DNA of 64,000 bases from Chara braunii (GCA_003427395.1 BFEA01000057.1:4258774-4322773), one strand, 5' to 3'. Positions 46,901 to 56,924 are shown, numbered from the stretch's first letter. Made by a program: numbers and translations. The notes: generated from the sequence alone by a model not told the origin.

Positions 46901-46948
46901 TTTTAGCCAAAAGGCCGAGAAGTATACCTTTCTCGGCCTTTTGGCTAA
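46901..46948 (+). pseudogene. U2 snRNA 5' end, preceded by its own inverted copy
   Basis: ATACCTTTCTCGGCCTTTTG plus GCTAA at 46924-46948 equals the first 25 nucleotides of U2 snRNA. Directly before it, 46901-46921 is the reverse complement of the same stretch, so the two form a near-perfect palindrome around GTATAC. The sequence then stops being U2 and resumes at 47495. Known U2 promoter elements are not seen upstream. Confidence 0.85.
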
Positions 46949-47494
46949 AACTTGGACCCCACTGCCCGGCGGTTGGAAAATTCCAGAAAAAGTCGAGGCC
47001 CCACCGCCACGGTCTCGCCGGCTTGTGGAAAAGGACTGCCATTCCCGAAATGCACCCGCGGAACGGATAGCTCCCACACCCGAACGGTGCGACGCACCAC
47101 TGTTGTCCGTGCTTTGAAGAAACGGTCCACCCCATCGTGCACTGGACCAGGCCGCCCGTGCCCTGGTACGGCATCTTTAGGGATGCCCCCCCGTCTCAAA
47201 AAACATTGGTTTTGGAAAACAGTCGCTGGACCGCCCGTGCCCTGGTACGGCATCTTTAGGGATGCCCCCCCCGTCTCAAAAAACATTGGTTTTGGAAAAC
47301 AGTCGCCGGACGGTCTGACAGTTTTTTCCAGCCGCCGACCATGTGGAAACGCTTCCGACGGTTTTCCACGACACTCCGGCATTGGCAGTGGGGTCCCGAA
47401 TTCGCATTGGCGCACCTTCCTGGCGGTCCAGTGGGGTCCCGTAAACATGGAAATGGAAAATGACTTCCACGCCGCCGGCCAGTGGGGTCCAAGC
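46949..47494. mobile_element. Inverted-repeat element (~545 bp) inside the U2 sequence
   Basis: The left end reads CTTGGACCCCACTGCCCGGC from 46951 and the right end reads GCCGGCCAGTGGGGTCCAAG up to 47493, giving imperfect terminal inverted repeats of about 20 bases. CTAA/TAA of U2 is found on both sides, consistent with a 3-4 base target duplication. CAGTGGGGTCC recurs internally near 47388 and 47430, and a 79-bp tandem duplication lies at 47152-47310. No transposase is encoded, so it is a non-autonomous DNA element. The superfamily is not certain; a TAA duplication would suit PIF/Harbinger. Confidence 0.7.
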
Positions 47495-47539
47495 CTAAGA
47501 TCAAGTGTACTATCTGTTCTGATCAGTTTAATATCTGAT
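47495..47539 (+). pseudogene. U2 snRNA continuation (nt ~22-65)
   Basis: CTAAGATCAAGTGTACTATC, then TGTTCTGATCAGTTTAATATCTGAT, follows U2 with two changes: the branch-point pairing element GTAGTA reads GTACTA, and TTCTTATC reads TTCTGATC. Similarity ends after TATCTGAT, so the 3' two thirds of U2, including the Sm site, are missing. With the damaged branch-point element it is a pseudogene. Confidence 0.85.
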
Positions 47540-47806
47540 CCGTGAAGTGAAGCATCAGGGAGACGGAGAACAGGTTCGAATTTGGACTAGGTATTAAGGT
47601 AAGACGATGTGCTAGGTTAAGGGAGGGAGGGAGCAGGGGAGTTGGGCCGGGGAAGACTGGGGGAAAGGGTCCTGGGGATTTGGAGCGGCGGGGATTGGGC
47701 GAGAGGGTTAGGAAAGGAACCCCGGATCGGTGAGCGCCACGTGGGATGCAGAGAGATTGTACGGTGAACTAAAAGAGACACAATGGTTTAGGGACCGGGG
47801 GAACGA
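47540..47806. other. G-rich unassigned spacer
   Basis: GGGGAAGACTGGGGGAAAGGGTCC near 47650 resembles the sequence at 46346-46382, suggesting an older duplication around the U2 region. No gene recognised. Confidence 0.45.
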
Positions 47807-48252
47807 GAAAGGGGACAAGTCATCCAGCGGCCTAGCTCAGTTGGTAAGGCACGCAAGTGGCACCCGCCAGCTAGAGATATGCCGTTGGTCCCCCCGAGTG
47901 GCATTGAGCAGAGACTGCTGATGTTCATAGGGGGAGGGGACCGGAGGGGAGGCACAGTGAATGGCCCATCGAAGAAGCTCGGTCCTGATGCTACCGGCTG
48001 ACCCCTGGCCGGTATCGCCCACCTGCTGTAGCAGGTATCGCATCTGCTGGTGGGTGCAGCTCCCGCATGTTCGCTCGTTGGAGGCTTGAGCACGGATGTG
48101 GCTGCTACGGGGNTCCCCGTAATACTATAATGACAATAAAAAAGGCCTGAAAGGCCGTCCTGTCCAGATTTGACAGGTAATTGAATTGGTTGGGCTTCAA
48201 AGAAGTAGCCTTAAAAAAGAAAAAAGAAAAAAAAAAAGAAAGGGGACAAGTC
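47807..48252 (+). mobile_element. SINE with tRNA-like head and 15-bp target duplication
   Basis: GAAAGGGGACAAGTC stands at 47807-47821 and again at 48238-48252. Between them lies a 416-bp unit starting GCGGCCTAGCTCAGTTGGTA (A-box of a tRNA promoter, TAGCTCAGTTGG), a G-rich body, a hairpin ACGGGG/CCCCGT near 48105-48118 with an N at 48113, and an A-rich tail. This is the structure of a retroposed SINE. A clear B box is not seen. The N joins two contigs. Confidence 0.88.
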
Positions 48253-48574
48253 GCGGAGAGGGAGATCGAGTCGACGGGACGCAGGGGGGAGTCACGCCGA
48301 CCTGAATACGCGGATATGCCTTTGAAACATTTGGAAAGGAGTATTTGACGATGGGATTGGTAGACAAGACAACCTTGGGTAAGGGAGTGGGACTTCGCCT
48401 TGGAAGGAAGACAGGCTGAAAAGCACCAGAGGAAGGGAGCAATAAAGACACTCCATAAGAGAACTGATCTTACACTCACCTTACCCACCATCCCCCGAGA
48501 CTCGATAAAGGGCCTGCTAAACCGAAATATACAAATACACACGTGTCAAATACGCACTACAAACGGCATAGCAG

Positions 48575-48920
48575 AGTCTGCTGATGTTCGTAGGGGAGGG
48601 GACCTGAGGGGAGGCACAGGAGATTGGTCCCCTGGGCTTTATCCTCTGATGCCACCGGCTGTCCCCTGGCTGGTATCGCCCACCTGCAGGTCGGGAGCAG
48701 CCCCCGCATGTTCTCTTGTGAACACGGTTCTTTTTTTTTCTTCTTTTTTTTAACTATAGGGGCCGTAAAAACACGGCTCTGGTATGCTACGGGTTTCCCC
48801 GTATGCCCATAGGTAGGAGTAGTGGTAGGTAGGTAGTGTGAACACGGTTCTGACTGCTACGGGGTTCCCCGTATGCCTACAAGTAGGAGTAGTGGTAGGT
48901 AGGTAGTGTGAGGTGAAATT
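48575..48920 (+). mobile_element. 5'-truncated SINE of the same family with repeated 3' hairpin
   Basis: From CAGAGTCTGCTGATGTTCGT at 48576 the sequence follows 47905-48090 of the first SINE. Its 3' part holds two copies of a ~70-bp unit with GCTACGGGGTTCCCCGTATG (about 48784 and 48854) and GGTAGGAGTAGTGGTAGGTA. The tRNA-like head is missing. Confidence 0.75.
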
Positions 48921-48942
48921 GGGAGAAGAACATAGTTAAAAA

Positions 48943-48946
48943 AAAG

Positions 48947-49016
<70 letters not shown>

Positions 49017-49021
49017 AAAAG
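48943..49021. repeat. Poly-A tract
   Basis: About 80 bases of nearly pure A, probably the tail of the preceding SINE and/or a boundary to the LINE that follows. Confidence 0.9.
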
Positions 49022-49058
49022 GGGGAACAAAATAACATAACCAAAGCAACAAGATTGG

Positions 49059-49780
49059 TTGATGGGAAAGCAACCGGTCATGAAAATAACCACCAGGCGA
49101 CAGCGAGCACACAAAAGGTTAGATTCGATGCTTTTCTACAGCGGGGCGATGACACAGTTGGCGGAGCACTATATCCAACATGGAAGACGGGCACAATTAA
49201 ACCGAGATCGGCTCCCCCCCCCCTCAGCTGAACACAGCGCTGTCACAAACAAGGACAGCCCATCTACCTCACAGAATGACACACAGATTTTGACAGAAGA
49301 AGAAAGGATGCAGATTGCGGCTCAAGGGGTCAATGCGGTTCCTCTGAAAAGCCCTGTCCGGAGCAGCGATCCTCCCGACCATGTGGCCTCTTCAGATACA
49401 CCAGCCACATGGGCGGACAAGGTCAAAAATTCCATACCAGGGCCAAACGTTGACAGTCCATCGAGGGCAAGGAGTCCCGCGCACAGGAGACCTGATCATC
49501 CCCCTGGACAATCTGTCCCCGGCACGAGCGTTCTTCATGTCCTGCTTACTTTTACCCTCAGAGACACGAGTGGTTTCGCAAGGGGGTAAGCAGATCATGG
49601 TGAAACCCTACCCGGAGAAAGGGCCGGCCGGGAGGGATGCCCTCGACGTCAAACATGCAAATAATTGGGTTTTTCACGATGATGCGGCCTTCAAAACAAT
49701 TAATGATAAAGTCAGATGGATTCTAAAAGGTAGCCCAGATCTGGCACGCGACCAGTTCTCATCCAACCGCTCTCCAACAC
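49059..49780 (+). pseudogene. LINE ORF1, first part (frameshifted)
   Basis: The open frame from 49059 (KQPVMKITTRRQRAHKRLDS) contains a Ser/Pro-rich segment and ATWADKVKNSIPGP, which is typical of plant L1 ORF1. Near 49460 the frame shifts by one base and continues as GDLIIPLDNLSPARAFFMSC, GKQIMVKPYPEKGPAGRDAL and WVFHDDAAFKTINDKVRWIL, until a SINE interrupts it near 49796. ORF1 proteins bind the element RNA. The real start codon is uncertain. Confidence 0.65.
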
Positions 49781-49782
49781 CC

Positions 49783-50316
49783 TCTTCGTGGTTGTTGTTG
49801 TTGTTGTTGTTGTTTTTTGGGGGAATTCTTCCCTTCTATATTCTTCTCTCAACTTCTGTTTTGCCTTTCACTACCTACCAACTCCTAAGGCTAGCTATAG
49901 GGGACCCCTGCAAGCATAGCTACCTCTCACTGTGAAGGGGATATTGCATGTTGCCCCTTGCCCTAGTGGTTAAGGGTGTAGGGTTGGGGCCGCCAGTGGG
50001 GGTCTGGCTAACGCAAAGACCGAGACCTGCCAGTAGCTGCGCCTCCCTTTCTCATCGTCCCCCACCCCTCATCGAGTAGCAGCAGTGGCTATGGCCAACA
50101 CTCTCCCACACAGCACACACAACCCACTCGCGCTTGCACTCACACCCATGTTGGTCATAGACTCCACTTATACCGATCAGGGGTATCCAGAGGACTATCA
50201 CAGTCCGTTGGCACTAAGTGCGCCACAGGCGGTCATGGCGCTTGAACCCACAACCTCCTGAATGCCACTTGCGTGCCTAACCAACTGAGCTAGGCCGGTG
50301 GATTCTTCATGGTTTT
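49783..50316 (-). mobile_element. SINE inserted in LINE ORF1 (minus), with (AAC)n tail and target duplication
   Basis: On the minus strand the unit starts at 50303 with CCACCGGCCTAGCTCAGTTG, continues with GCACGCAAGTGGCATTCAGG and a B-box-like GGTTCAAGCGCC, and ends about 500 bases later with ACAACAACAACAAC at 49792-49813. TCTTCGTGGTTGT (49783-49795) and TCTTCATGGTTTT (50304-50316) flank it as a diverged target duplication. The head matches the 47.8 kb SINE but the bodies differ, so these are two families sharing a tRNA-derived head. It splits ORF1 of the LINE. Confidence 0.82.
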
Positions 50317-50446
50317 GTGTATGCATGAGGTGGACAAACAGACAATTGATAATTGGAAAAGACTACGTTGTGATCGATCTGAAGTATGAATCCACCCATG
50401 GACGCCGCAGCGCCGGCTCGGACCAGAGGAAAGACGAACACAGCTG

Positions 50447-51286
50447 ATGCAGGATTTCTACTGGGTTGACTTCCGCCATATCCCAATAGAAATCCAGGCA
50501 GCTTTCGTACACGATTTCGGGCAGATGTATGATATTGTCACTTTCATCGACCGCCTCCCATCATATGTCGCAAAGAGGGATGATTACCTCATGATGGCCC
50601 AAGATTTTCCACAAGGCCAACCCTTCTCCTTGGATGATGTGATCCCCTATTGCGTGGGGGGCAGGGAGTACATAATTCATGCAGCGCACAAGATGAGACC
50701 GTGGTGTCACAAATGTCGAGTATACGGCCACTGCACAGATTATTGTTGTCCCCTTCACCCACAAAAAAAAGCTAGAGTGACGGGGAGGTTGCTGAGGGAT
50801 CCATATAAAGCGTCGCATTGGAGGCCAATAGACCCAGGGCACGAAGGGCACGAAGGCTGGGTCTACGTGGAGGACCACACGAGTGAAGGGGAACCGGTGG
50901 GTTGGGTATGGGAGAAGGCCGGGGAACCAGAGTGGGAAACACCCCCCCCCAACTCCTGGACCCCCCCAACCCCGGTGGATCACAAACTGCAAAAGGAGGA
51001 ACCACGGTCAAATGCTGACGTGGGGGATCAGGACAGAGGAGGATGGAAAACTGTGACAAGGAAGGGAGGAATAGGGATCTGGGTTCCAAAACGCACCCCG
51101 GGGCCTGAGAAGGGGCCGGAAGGAACAGAGAAAACCAAATGGTCTGGAACCCCGCCTGCAGGGAACACACACGAGGAAGTGGAGCCCGAACAGCGAGGGA
51201 TAGAAGGAAAAGGCAGTAGAGAGATGGGGGATGCAGGAGTGGGCAACCCGGAAAACATTGGCCCCTCGGCGAACAAATATGTGTAG
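50447..51286 (+). pseudogene. LINE ORF1, continuation with CCHC zinc knuckle
   Basis: This 279-codon frame continues ORF1 after the SINE: FYWVDFRHIPIEIQAAFVHD, then RPWCHKCRVYGHCTDYCCPL, a CCHC knuckle with all four ligands, and a long Pro/Glu/Gly-rich tail. The zinc knuckle binds nucleic acid. The LINE frame continues with stops in between at 51374-51760 and 51846-52577. The codon at 50447 is not an established start; the frame is simply open from here. Confidence 0.72.
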
Positions 51287-51373
51287 GAGGGGGGGGATGT
51301 GGGAGCTGGGGCCCGTGGCGGCAAGAAAATGAAATAGATCGCACAACCCCCAAAACAGCCGGCACCAAGCAGG

Positions 51374-52577
51374 TTGGCCACTGAACCAGTACCCGATCCC
51401 CTCCATGTGCAGACCGATACAGAGCAGGTCGGAATGGATGTGGAACCTTACAAACAGTCCCGCCTTGAGCCCAGGGGGACACAGCTTGAACACGGGGTAC
51501 CACCTGCAGGGGCCGAGGATACTATAGCCCACACAGACCCCTTTAACATGACGTTTAGGCGAGAGCCTATGGATGTCGACCCTCTCCCGGGCCAAACAGG
51601 CAAAGCCCCACAGGGTCTGTCACCTGGGGATGAGCCAGTAGGCGGAGAAGAGGGGGCTCCGCCACAACACCTGCTCCTGGAACAGAAGTTGGTAGCAGTG
51701 GCAGAGTGGCTAATGGCACACTTGAAAGCCAAATATGGCCCGGTTACGGAGCTGTTATAGGACCGCACCTATATAGAACATGTTATAGGACCGCACCTAT
51801 ATAGAACTATTTGCAATTCTAGACACGAGTTCCTCTCTTAAAAATGTGTTAGAACAGGAATTACAACCAGGGATGTCATGGACAGAGGCATGGAATAGAT
51901 TGGCAACGATTATCTTTGGCAGGTTCCAACCACCATCCCATGACACCCTTGAATCCCTAAACAAAGAAGCGATACAGCCAGACCCTCCCCCTGATCCACC
52001 ACCACCAGAATCCCCAAACAAAGAAGCGATACTGCCAGACCCTCCCCCTGATCCACCACCACCAGACGCTGAAGAGGACACGCCGTTGGCATTGTTAAAA
52101 AAAAAACGACTTAGACACCTGGTTGAAAAGGGTCAAGATACTGGACCACTGTCAAAAGACTCAGTGTTGCTGATACCGATACGACAAAAGGAAAGTAAAT
52201 GGGGGGTAGGGCTGTCACCGGTGGGGGGGGATCGGCAAGGGGGGGTGACCCTGCAGGGGTGGACCTCCTTTTGGGCAGACCCATATAACAAGCGCTTAGC
52301 CGACGCGGGAGAAATTATGAAAATGCAACTATTCAATCATATTGTGGAATCCTTTGAACCCGGCGCACAAGCCATGCTCACTGGCATGATTGACTCTCTT
52401 GAAACAGCCCGGATCGATGTATTTGTCCGCTTTGACCCAACCAAGGAAGTCGGTTTGCAATGGCTCACACACATCCAGTTGCTCGACCTTCCAACGACCA
52501 AGATCAAGCCAAATGAAGTATGGACGAAAAAGATGTGCAAAAAAGTCTTTGTGCCCTTCTTCGAAATGGTCTGTTGA
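51374..52577 (+). pseudogene. LINE segment between ORF1 and endonuclease
   Basis: Two frames (51374-51760 and 51846-52577) carry acidic and proline-rich low-complexity sequence. At 51950-52075 a 63-bp tandem duplication repeats NKEAI-PDPPPDPPPP; at 51749-51810 a 27-bp unit (TGTTATAGGACCGCACCTAT) is doubled. The end GLQWLTHIQLLDLPTTKIKP is not recognised. It probably belongs to the C-terminal part of ORF1 or to the inter-ORF region. Confidence 0.5.
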
Positions 52578-52586
52578 CCGAAACGA

Positions 52587-53565
52587 ATGGTTGGAACTGG
52601 GAGTAGCAACAGTGCGAACGACTCTAACCTGTTGCCACAAATACCCAAAGACAAGGATAGCAAGGTAAGTAACCTTCTGCCACAAGTACACAGAGACAAG
52701 GATAGCAAGGTAAGTTTGAATGGACCCTGTGAAAGCAGTACACGGAAAAGACAAGATCTGAATCAATGTCAAAGGGCAGCAGACCTAGTCTTGCGGTCCC
52801 TGAACGTGAACGGGTTAGCCACCGTCAAATATGAGAAACAACAAGCAATTTGGGACCTAATTAGGGGGGTGGGGGGCAGGAATTGGCCAGACGCCATTTG
52901 TGTTCAGGAGACCCACCTAATGGACTCCCCAGAACACAACAAAATTCATAAACTGGTCTGGCCACAAATAGCCTTTAGAGCACACGCCCCAAAACTTGGA
53001 AGTGCAGCGGTCGCCGTCTGGCTCCACCCGGAGTCGCGGGTAGACCCCATCCACTGGGTAGCATATCAAGTTGAAGGAAGATGGATTTTGATTCTTGCTA
53101 AACTAGAACATGAGGTGGCGTGCATTATCTGCATTTACGCCCCCAATGGGGTGGGGGAAAGGAAGGCCTTTTTTCGAGAGGCTCAAATCGCGGGTCCCGG
53201 TCGGAGTCCCGATCATAATTGCTGGCGACTACAACGCAGCCCCAGACTGATGGATGGATCGATGGCGAACATCTTCCCCCGCCCCTCTTTACATTGAGGA
53301 AGATGAGAGGATGATCCAAGACTTATGTCTGTCACTAAAACTATTTGACACTTTCCGGAAGCTCCATCCTGACACGAAATACTACTCCTGCCCCCGGAAG
53401 GAAGGAACAAAAGGTCAATCCAGATCTAGGATCGACCTGATCCTCATTTCAGAGAACTTGCAGGGCTCGCTGCTCTTAGCAACTATCCTACCACGCAGTT
53501 CGTATACTGGGCTTGACCACAAAATGTGCACAGTCACACTGACTTTTCGTAAAAAACCCGACTAG
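52587..53565 (+). pseudogene. LINE ORF2, AP-like endonuclease domain
   Basis: The domain starts at about 52791 with LRSLNVNGLATVKYEKQQA and carries the conserved motifs: CVQETH (52905-52922), IICIYAPNG (about 53128), AGDYNAAPD (about 53232), SRIDLILISENL (about 53425) and LDHKMCTVTL (about 53515). The catalytic E, D, N and H positions are present. A frame shift near 53185 and a TGA after NAAPD (where Trp precedes or follows in relatives) break it. The enzyme nicks target DNA to prime reverse transcription. A 42-bp tandem duplication (GACAAGGATAGCAAGGTAAG) lies upstream at 52640-52712. Confidence 0.85.
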
Positions 53566-53659
53566 GGGAATGGGTTTTATAAACTAAATGTTTCTCTTCT
53601 TCACCAGAAACCATTCCTCAGCTATATAAAAAACTGCTGGTCCTTCTGGCATACACAAA

Positions 53660-53860
53660 AACAATACATACCCCAGAAAATTGATTGGTTTAACAACGGT
53701 TTAATTTTTCTAAATATAAAAATGTAAGGAATACTCGTCACAGTTAGTGACCCCCAGACTTAAAATGCAAAATTGATTGGTTTAACAACGGTTTAATTTT
53801 TCCAAATAAAAAATGTAAGGAATACTCATCACAGTTAGTGGCTCGCAGACTTAAATGCGA
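53660..53860. repeat. 92-bp tandem duplication inside the LINE
   Basis: TTGATTGGTTTAACAACGGT at 53681 recurs at 53773 with AATGTAAGGAATACTC and CACAGTTAGTG in both copies. It lies between the endonuclease and RT domains and adds stops. Confidence 0.85.
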
Positions 53861-55029
53861 AATAGAGATACTTCAACTACTTCAGCAACTTGAACAGCAG
53901 GAAACACCAGAGACTGTCCAGAACCATCCGTCGGACATACAATCCCTACAACAACAACTACAGACTTTCGTTGTTCAACGATGGGAAGGAATGCGAATCA
54001 AGGCACGAGTATCACGACACCGAACCGAAGGCATAATGAACACTAAATTCTTCAGCATAACCCGAGCACGGACCCGAAGGACGATTATCGAAGCCCTATA
54101 TGATCCAAAAACAAGATGTGAAGAAGCAGTAACCTCTACCCCCCAATGTTTCCACGTAGCACGGTCCTTCTTCAAGGATCTCTTCACATCCAGATGTTCC
54201 CAGCAGGATGAACGGGTTAGGGAAAAAGAGATTGCAACCTTCTTGCAACCGCTCACAAAAAACTTATCTAAACAACAGAAGGCACATCTACACCGTCCGT
54301 TGTCTAAGGAAAAGATTTGGGTTGCTCTGCTGCAAATGGAGGAGGAAAAAGTGTCGGGCCTAGACGACTTTCCAAAGGAATTCTGGGAAACATTCTGGGA
54401 CCAGATCGCCCCTGATCTGATGGAGTACTGTGAGCAGGTATGGAAATTCGGGCGCACGGGGGAGTTGGTTGGGCAGGGTGTCCTCACCTTACTACACAAA
54501 AAGGTGGATAAAATGGATATCAGGAACCACAGCCCGATAACCCTACTTACGGTCGTGTATAAGATGCTTGCAAAAGCCCTGAAGAACCGCCTAATCCCTG
54601 TTTTTGAAACACCTATACATCCCACTCAAACAGGATTTGTTAAAAGGGCGTAGAATTCATGATAACATTCTCTTGGTCAACGAATTCCTGAGACTGACAC
54701 GACATGACAAATGCAATGCGGTCGTGATCTGCATATATTTCAAGAAAGCGTATGACCACGTAGACTGACTTTTTTTGGACAAATGCATGGAAAAAATGAA
54801 CATTGGTCCGCTCTTCCGGAGATGGACGACAATTTTACACCAGAACGCCACCACGAGGGTCCAGATAAATGGGATGCTGGCTCCGAAAGTTCAGTTGCAG
54901 TGGTCGGTACGCCAAGGGGACCCGCTGACCCCCTTCCTTTTCATTCTCATAATGGAAGCGCTGACTGCAAACCTTCGAACCAACAAGGATCTGAGGAAAC
55001 TTCAGATTTCCGCTATCCTAGAGGAAGTC
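53838..55029 (+). pseudogene. LINE ORF2, reverse transcriptase (truncated)
   Basis: Open from about 53838 to 54653: MNTKFFSITRARTRRTIIEA, PKEFWETFWDQIAPDLMEY, VLTLLHKKVDKMDIRNHSPI, LLTVVYKMLAKALKNRL and PTQTGFVKRA, the L1-type RT signature. A one-base shift at 54653 leads to RIHDNILLVNEFLRLTRHD, CIYFKKAYDHVD, TGA at about 54767, and VRQGDPLTPFLFILIMEAL near 54905. In CIYFKKAYD the first catalytic Asp of the DF-KAYD motif is Tyr. Similarity ends at about 55029, before the F/YADD motif, so the second catalytic centre is lost. Confidence 0.87.
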
Positions 55030-55265
55030 ACCCCTGTTTGCGATAGGAGGAGCGAAGCCCCACAAGGCCTGCCCTATCGCAATAGTTAGCACGGGTAAGG
55101 GAAGTGGTGATAAGAGAAGCGAGGCTCCGAGAAACCTGCCTTATCGCCCTCCAGCCGTGCTTCAATATCAGCAGTGATAGGAGAAGTGAGACCCATGAGG
55201 TCTGCCCTATCACGACCAGACGCCCAGGTAATAGGAGTAGATCCCGAATGGTCTACCATACTGTT
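55030..55265 (+). repeat. Four tandem hairpin units (~66-70 bp)
   Basis: Units start near 55042, 55108, 55176 and 55230. Each begins GATAGGAG-AGYGA and ends CCTGCCCTATC, forming a stem of 7-8 bp, often with a second inner stem. The stem bases differ between units but pairing is kept in three of the four (CGATAGG/CCTATCG, GATAAG/CTTATC, GTGATAGG/CCTATCAC). The array begins exactly where the LINE ends. Confidence 0.75.
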
Positions 55266-56490
55266 ACTAATCTTCTCGATGGACAAAAGACAGTGAAAGA
55301 CCTGAAAAGAGAAGCGATCGAGTACTGACAAACCACTTTCTGATCCTATTGAGGTGAGGAAAGAGGGAATATTGCCCCGTGAAAACCTACCCTACTATCT
55401 TGGAACCTCTGATTGATTCTTATCATATGTTTCTGTTCCAAACTGGATTGATGATGTTTCTTGTGCATGCAAAAAAAGAAAGGAAGCAGACGAAAGAAGA
55501 CTATGTAGGAGAGTCAAGAAGTAAGATGTAGGTAAATGATCACAAATGAGTAGAAAGGAAATAAGCAAAGGTTATCTAGGACTACTGCGCCGAATAGAGG
55601 AGGATTGAACTATTGTTCGACATCTAAACCATACGGCAGACAACCTTGCAATTCGCTAAGGTTAGGAGCTAGATGGAGGTCACCGATGAGCATCAATCTA
55701 GGTCACAAAGTCAAAGGGGGAATTTTCTAGAGCCCGGTATAAAAGTGGGAGGTTAAGCTTCTTTCGGACTGTGTTGTGCCTACACGTTTCCATTACTTTT
55801 GGAGAGACTTACGGAATATATCCGTAAGAAACTGTAATTCTGTTATAAATGGATAACATGTCGGTAGGATTCCGACTCAACTTCCACATGGCTTGATACC
55901 CACACCTTAAACAAAGCTTGAAAAGAAACGGACAAATTTTTCCCTGTGTCTAAGCCTGAATGGTCCTGGTCACTCTCAAAGGTCTTTGAAAAGGTGAGGG
56001 GTTGGGCAAAAGGAGTCAAGAGTAGGAAAGAGTGTTGTTCAAGGTTTTGGGGAGTGAGGGACTAGCTATGAAAGGGTTAAAGTTGACACTTGTAATGCAT
56101 TGTGTGTTTGCATTTTGTATGTGTATATGTCATCCTCTTGCATTGACACAGGTGTTGGACTGTGAATAGTCAATTGAACTTTTAGGGACCATCTGGGATA
56201 TTCAGGATGGGGTGCACCACAGTTACGAAAAGTGAGGTTTACCACTCATCACTCCCTTGATATACATATATATAGGTATGTATACGTATCTATGTACAAG
56301 GCCATACCCTGACCTAGGTTGTGACAAACTATGGTCTAGGTTTGATTGGGATTTCGAGTAAATGAGAGATTACTTAGAAGGTTAGATTGATGATTACACG
56401 AGAAAAGGGGACCACTCTGCATTAAATTTTTGTTAGTTCCCACATGGCTCGATAAGGGAGTGCAGAATCATTATCACAAATAACCTAAGA
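55266..56490. other. Unassigned; A/T-rich
   Basis: No gene recognised. A palindrome CTTACGGA-ATATA-TCCGTAAG type sequence lies at 55809-55829. From about 56100 on the sequence may belong to the LTR that follows. Confidence 0.4.
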
Positions 56491-56499
56491 GTGGAAGAT

Positions 56500-56924
56500 T
56501 GTCCAGAAAGTCGACCTGATCAAATAGTCGGTCCGAGAGAGTTAGCTCTTCGGTGCACGATATACGGGTCAGTTTTAAGGCGTTTTACCTCACGTATGCC
56601 TATGCTACGACGATCGAGAAAATGCCATCGGCTGACTTACCTCTGCGATTGCATATAAAAGTCTTCGCACGTGGGTCAGTAGCTCAGCAGGGATACGCCC
56701 ACCTAAGGGATGGTGACAACTCATGCAGGTGGAGGGAAGTTGTACCTCGCGAGATCCTTGACCTGTCGTAGGGATTCGCTAGAGGTATAACACGTGAGGT
56801 ATAACACGTGCACACGGTCGGAGTGGTATTTCGCTAAGGTGACTTAAGACTCATGTGTGATGCGACCGTGAGGTCCGACACAAGAATTACTTTACGTCTG
56901 GGTGTGGGACCGCTGCGCGCGACA
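56500..56924 (+). repeat. LTR, family 1 (3' end at 56924)
   Basis: Shares the blocks listed for 31880-32332 (ACGGGTCA, CACGTGGGTCAGTAGCTC, AGGGATACGCCCACC, GGTGACAACTC, CTGTCGTAGGGATTCG, GACCGCTGCGCGCGACA). GAGGTATAACACGTG is doubled near 56775-56805. TAGCTCAGCAGG near 56681 fits the tRNA A-box consensus, probably by chance. Confidence 0.75.

Noticed and set aside
50561-51595. Several Cys/Pro-rich minus-strand frames
   Set aside because: Shadows of the LINE ORF1 coding sequence on the plus strand.
51797-52092. Minus-strand Gly/Ser-rich ORF
   Set aside because: Complement of the Pro-rich duplicated LINE segment.
56681-56692. tRNA A-box in the LTR (possible Pol III promoter)
   Set aside because: A single 12-base match without B-box or tRNA fold; other LTR copies do not keep it.
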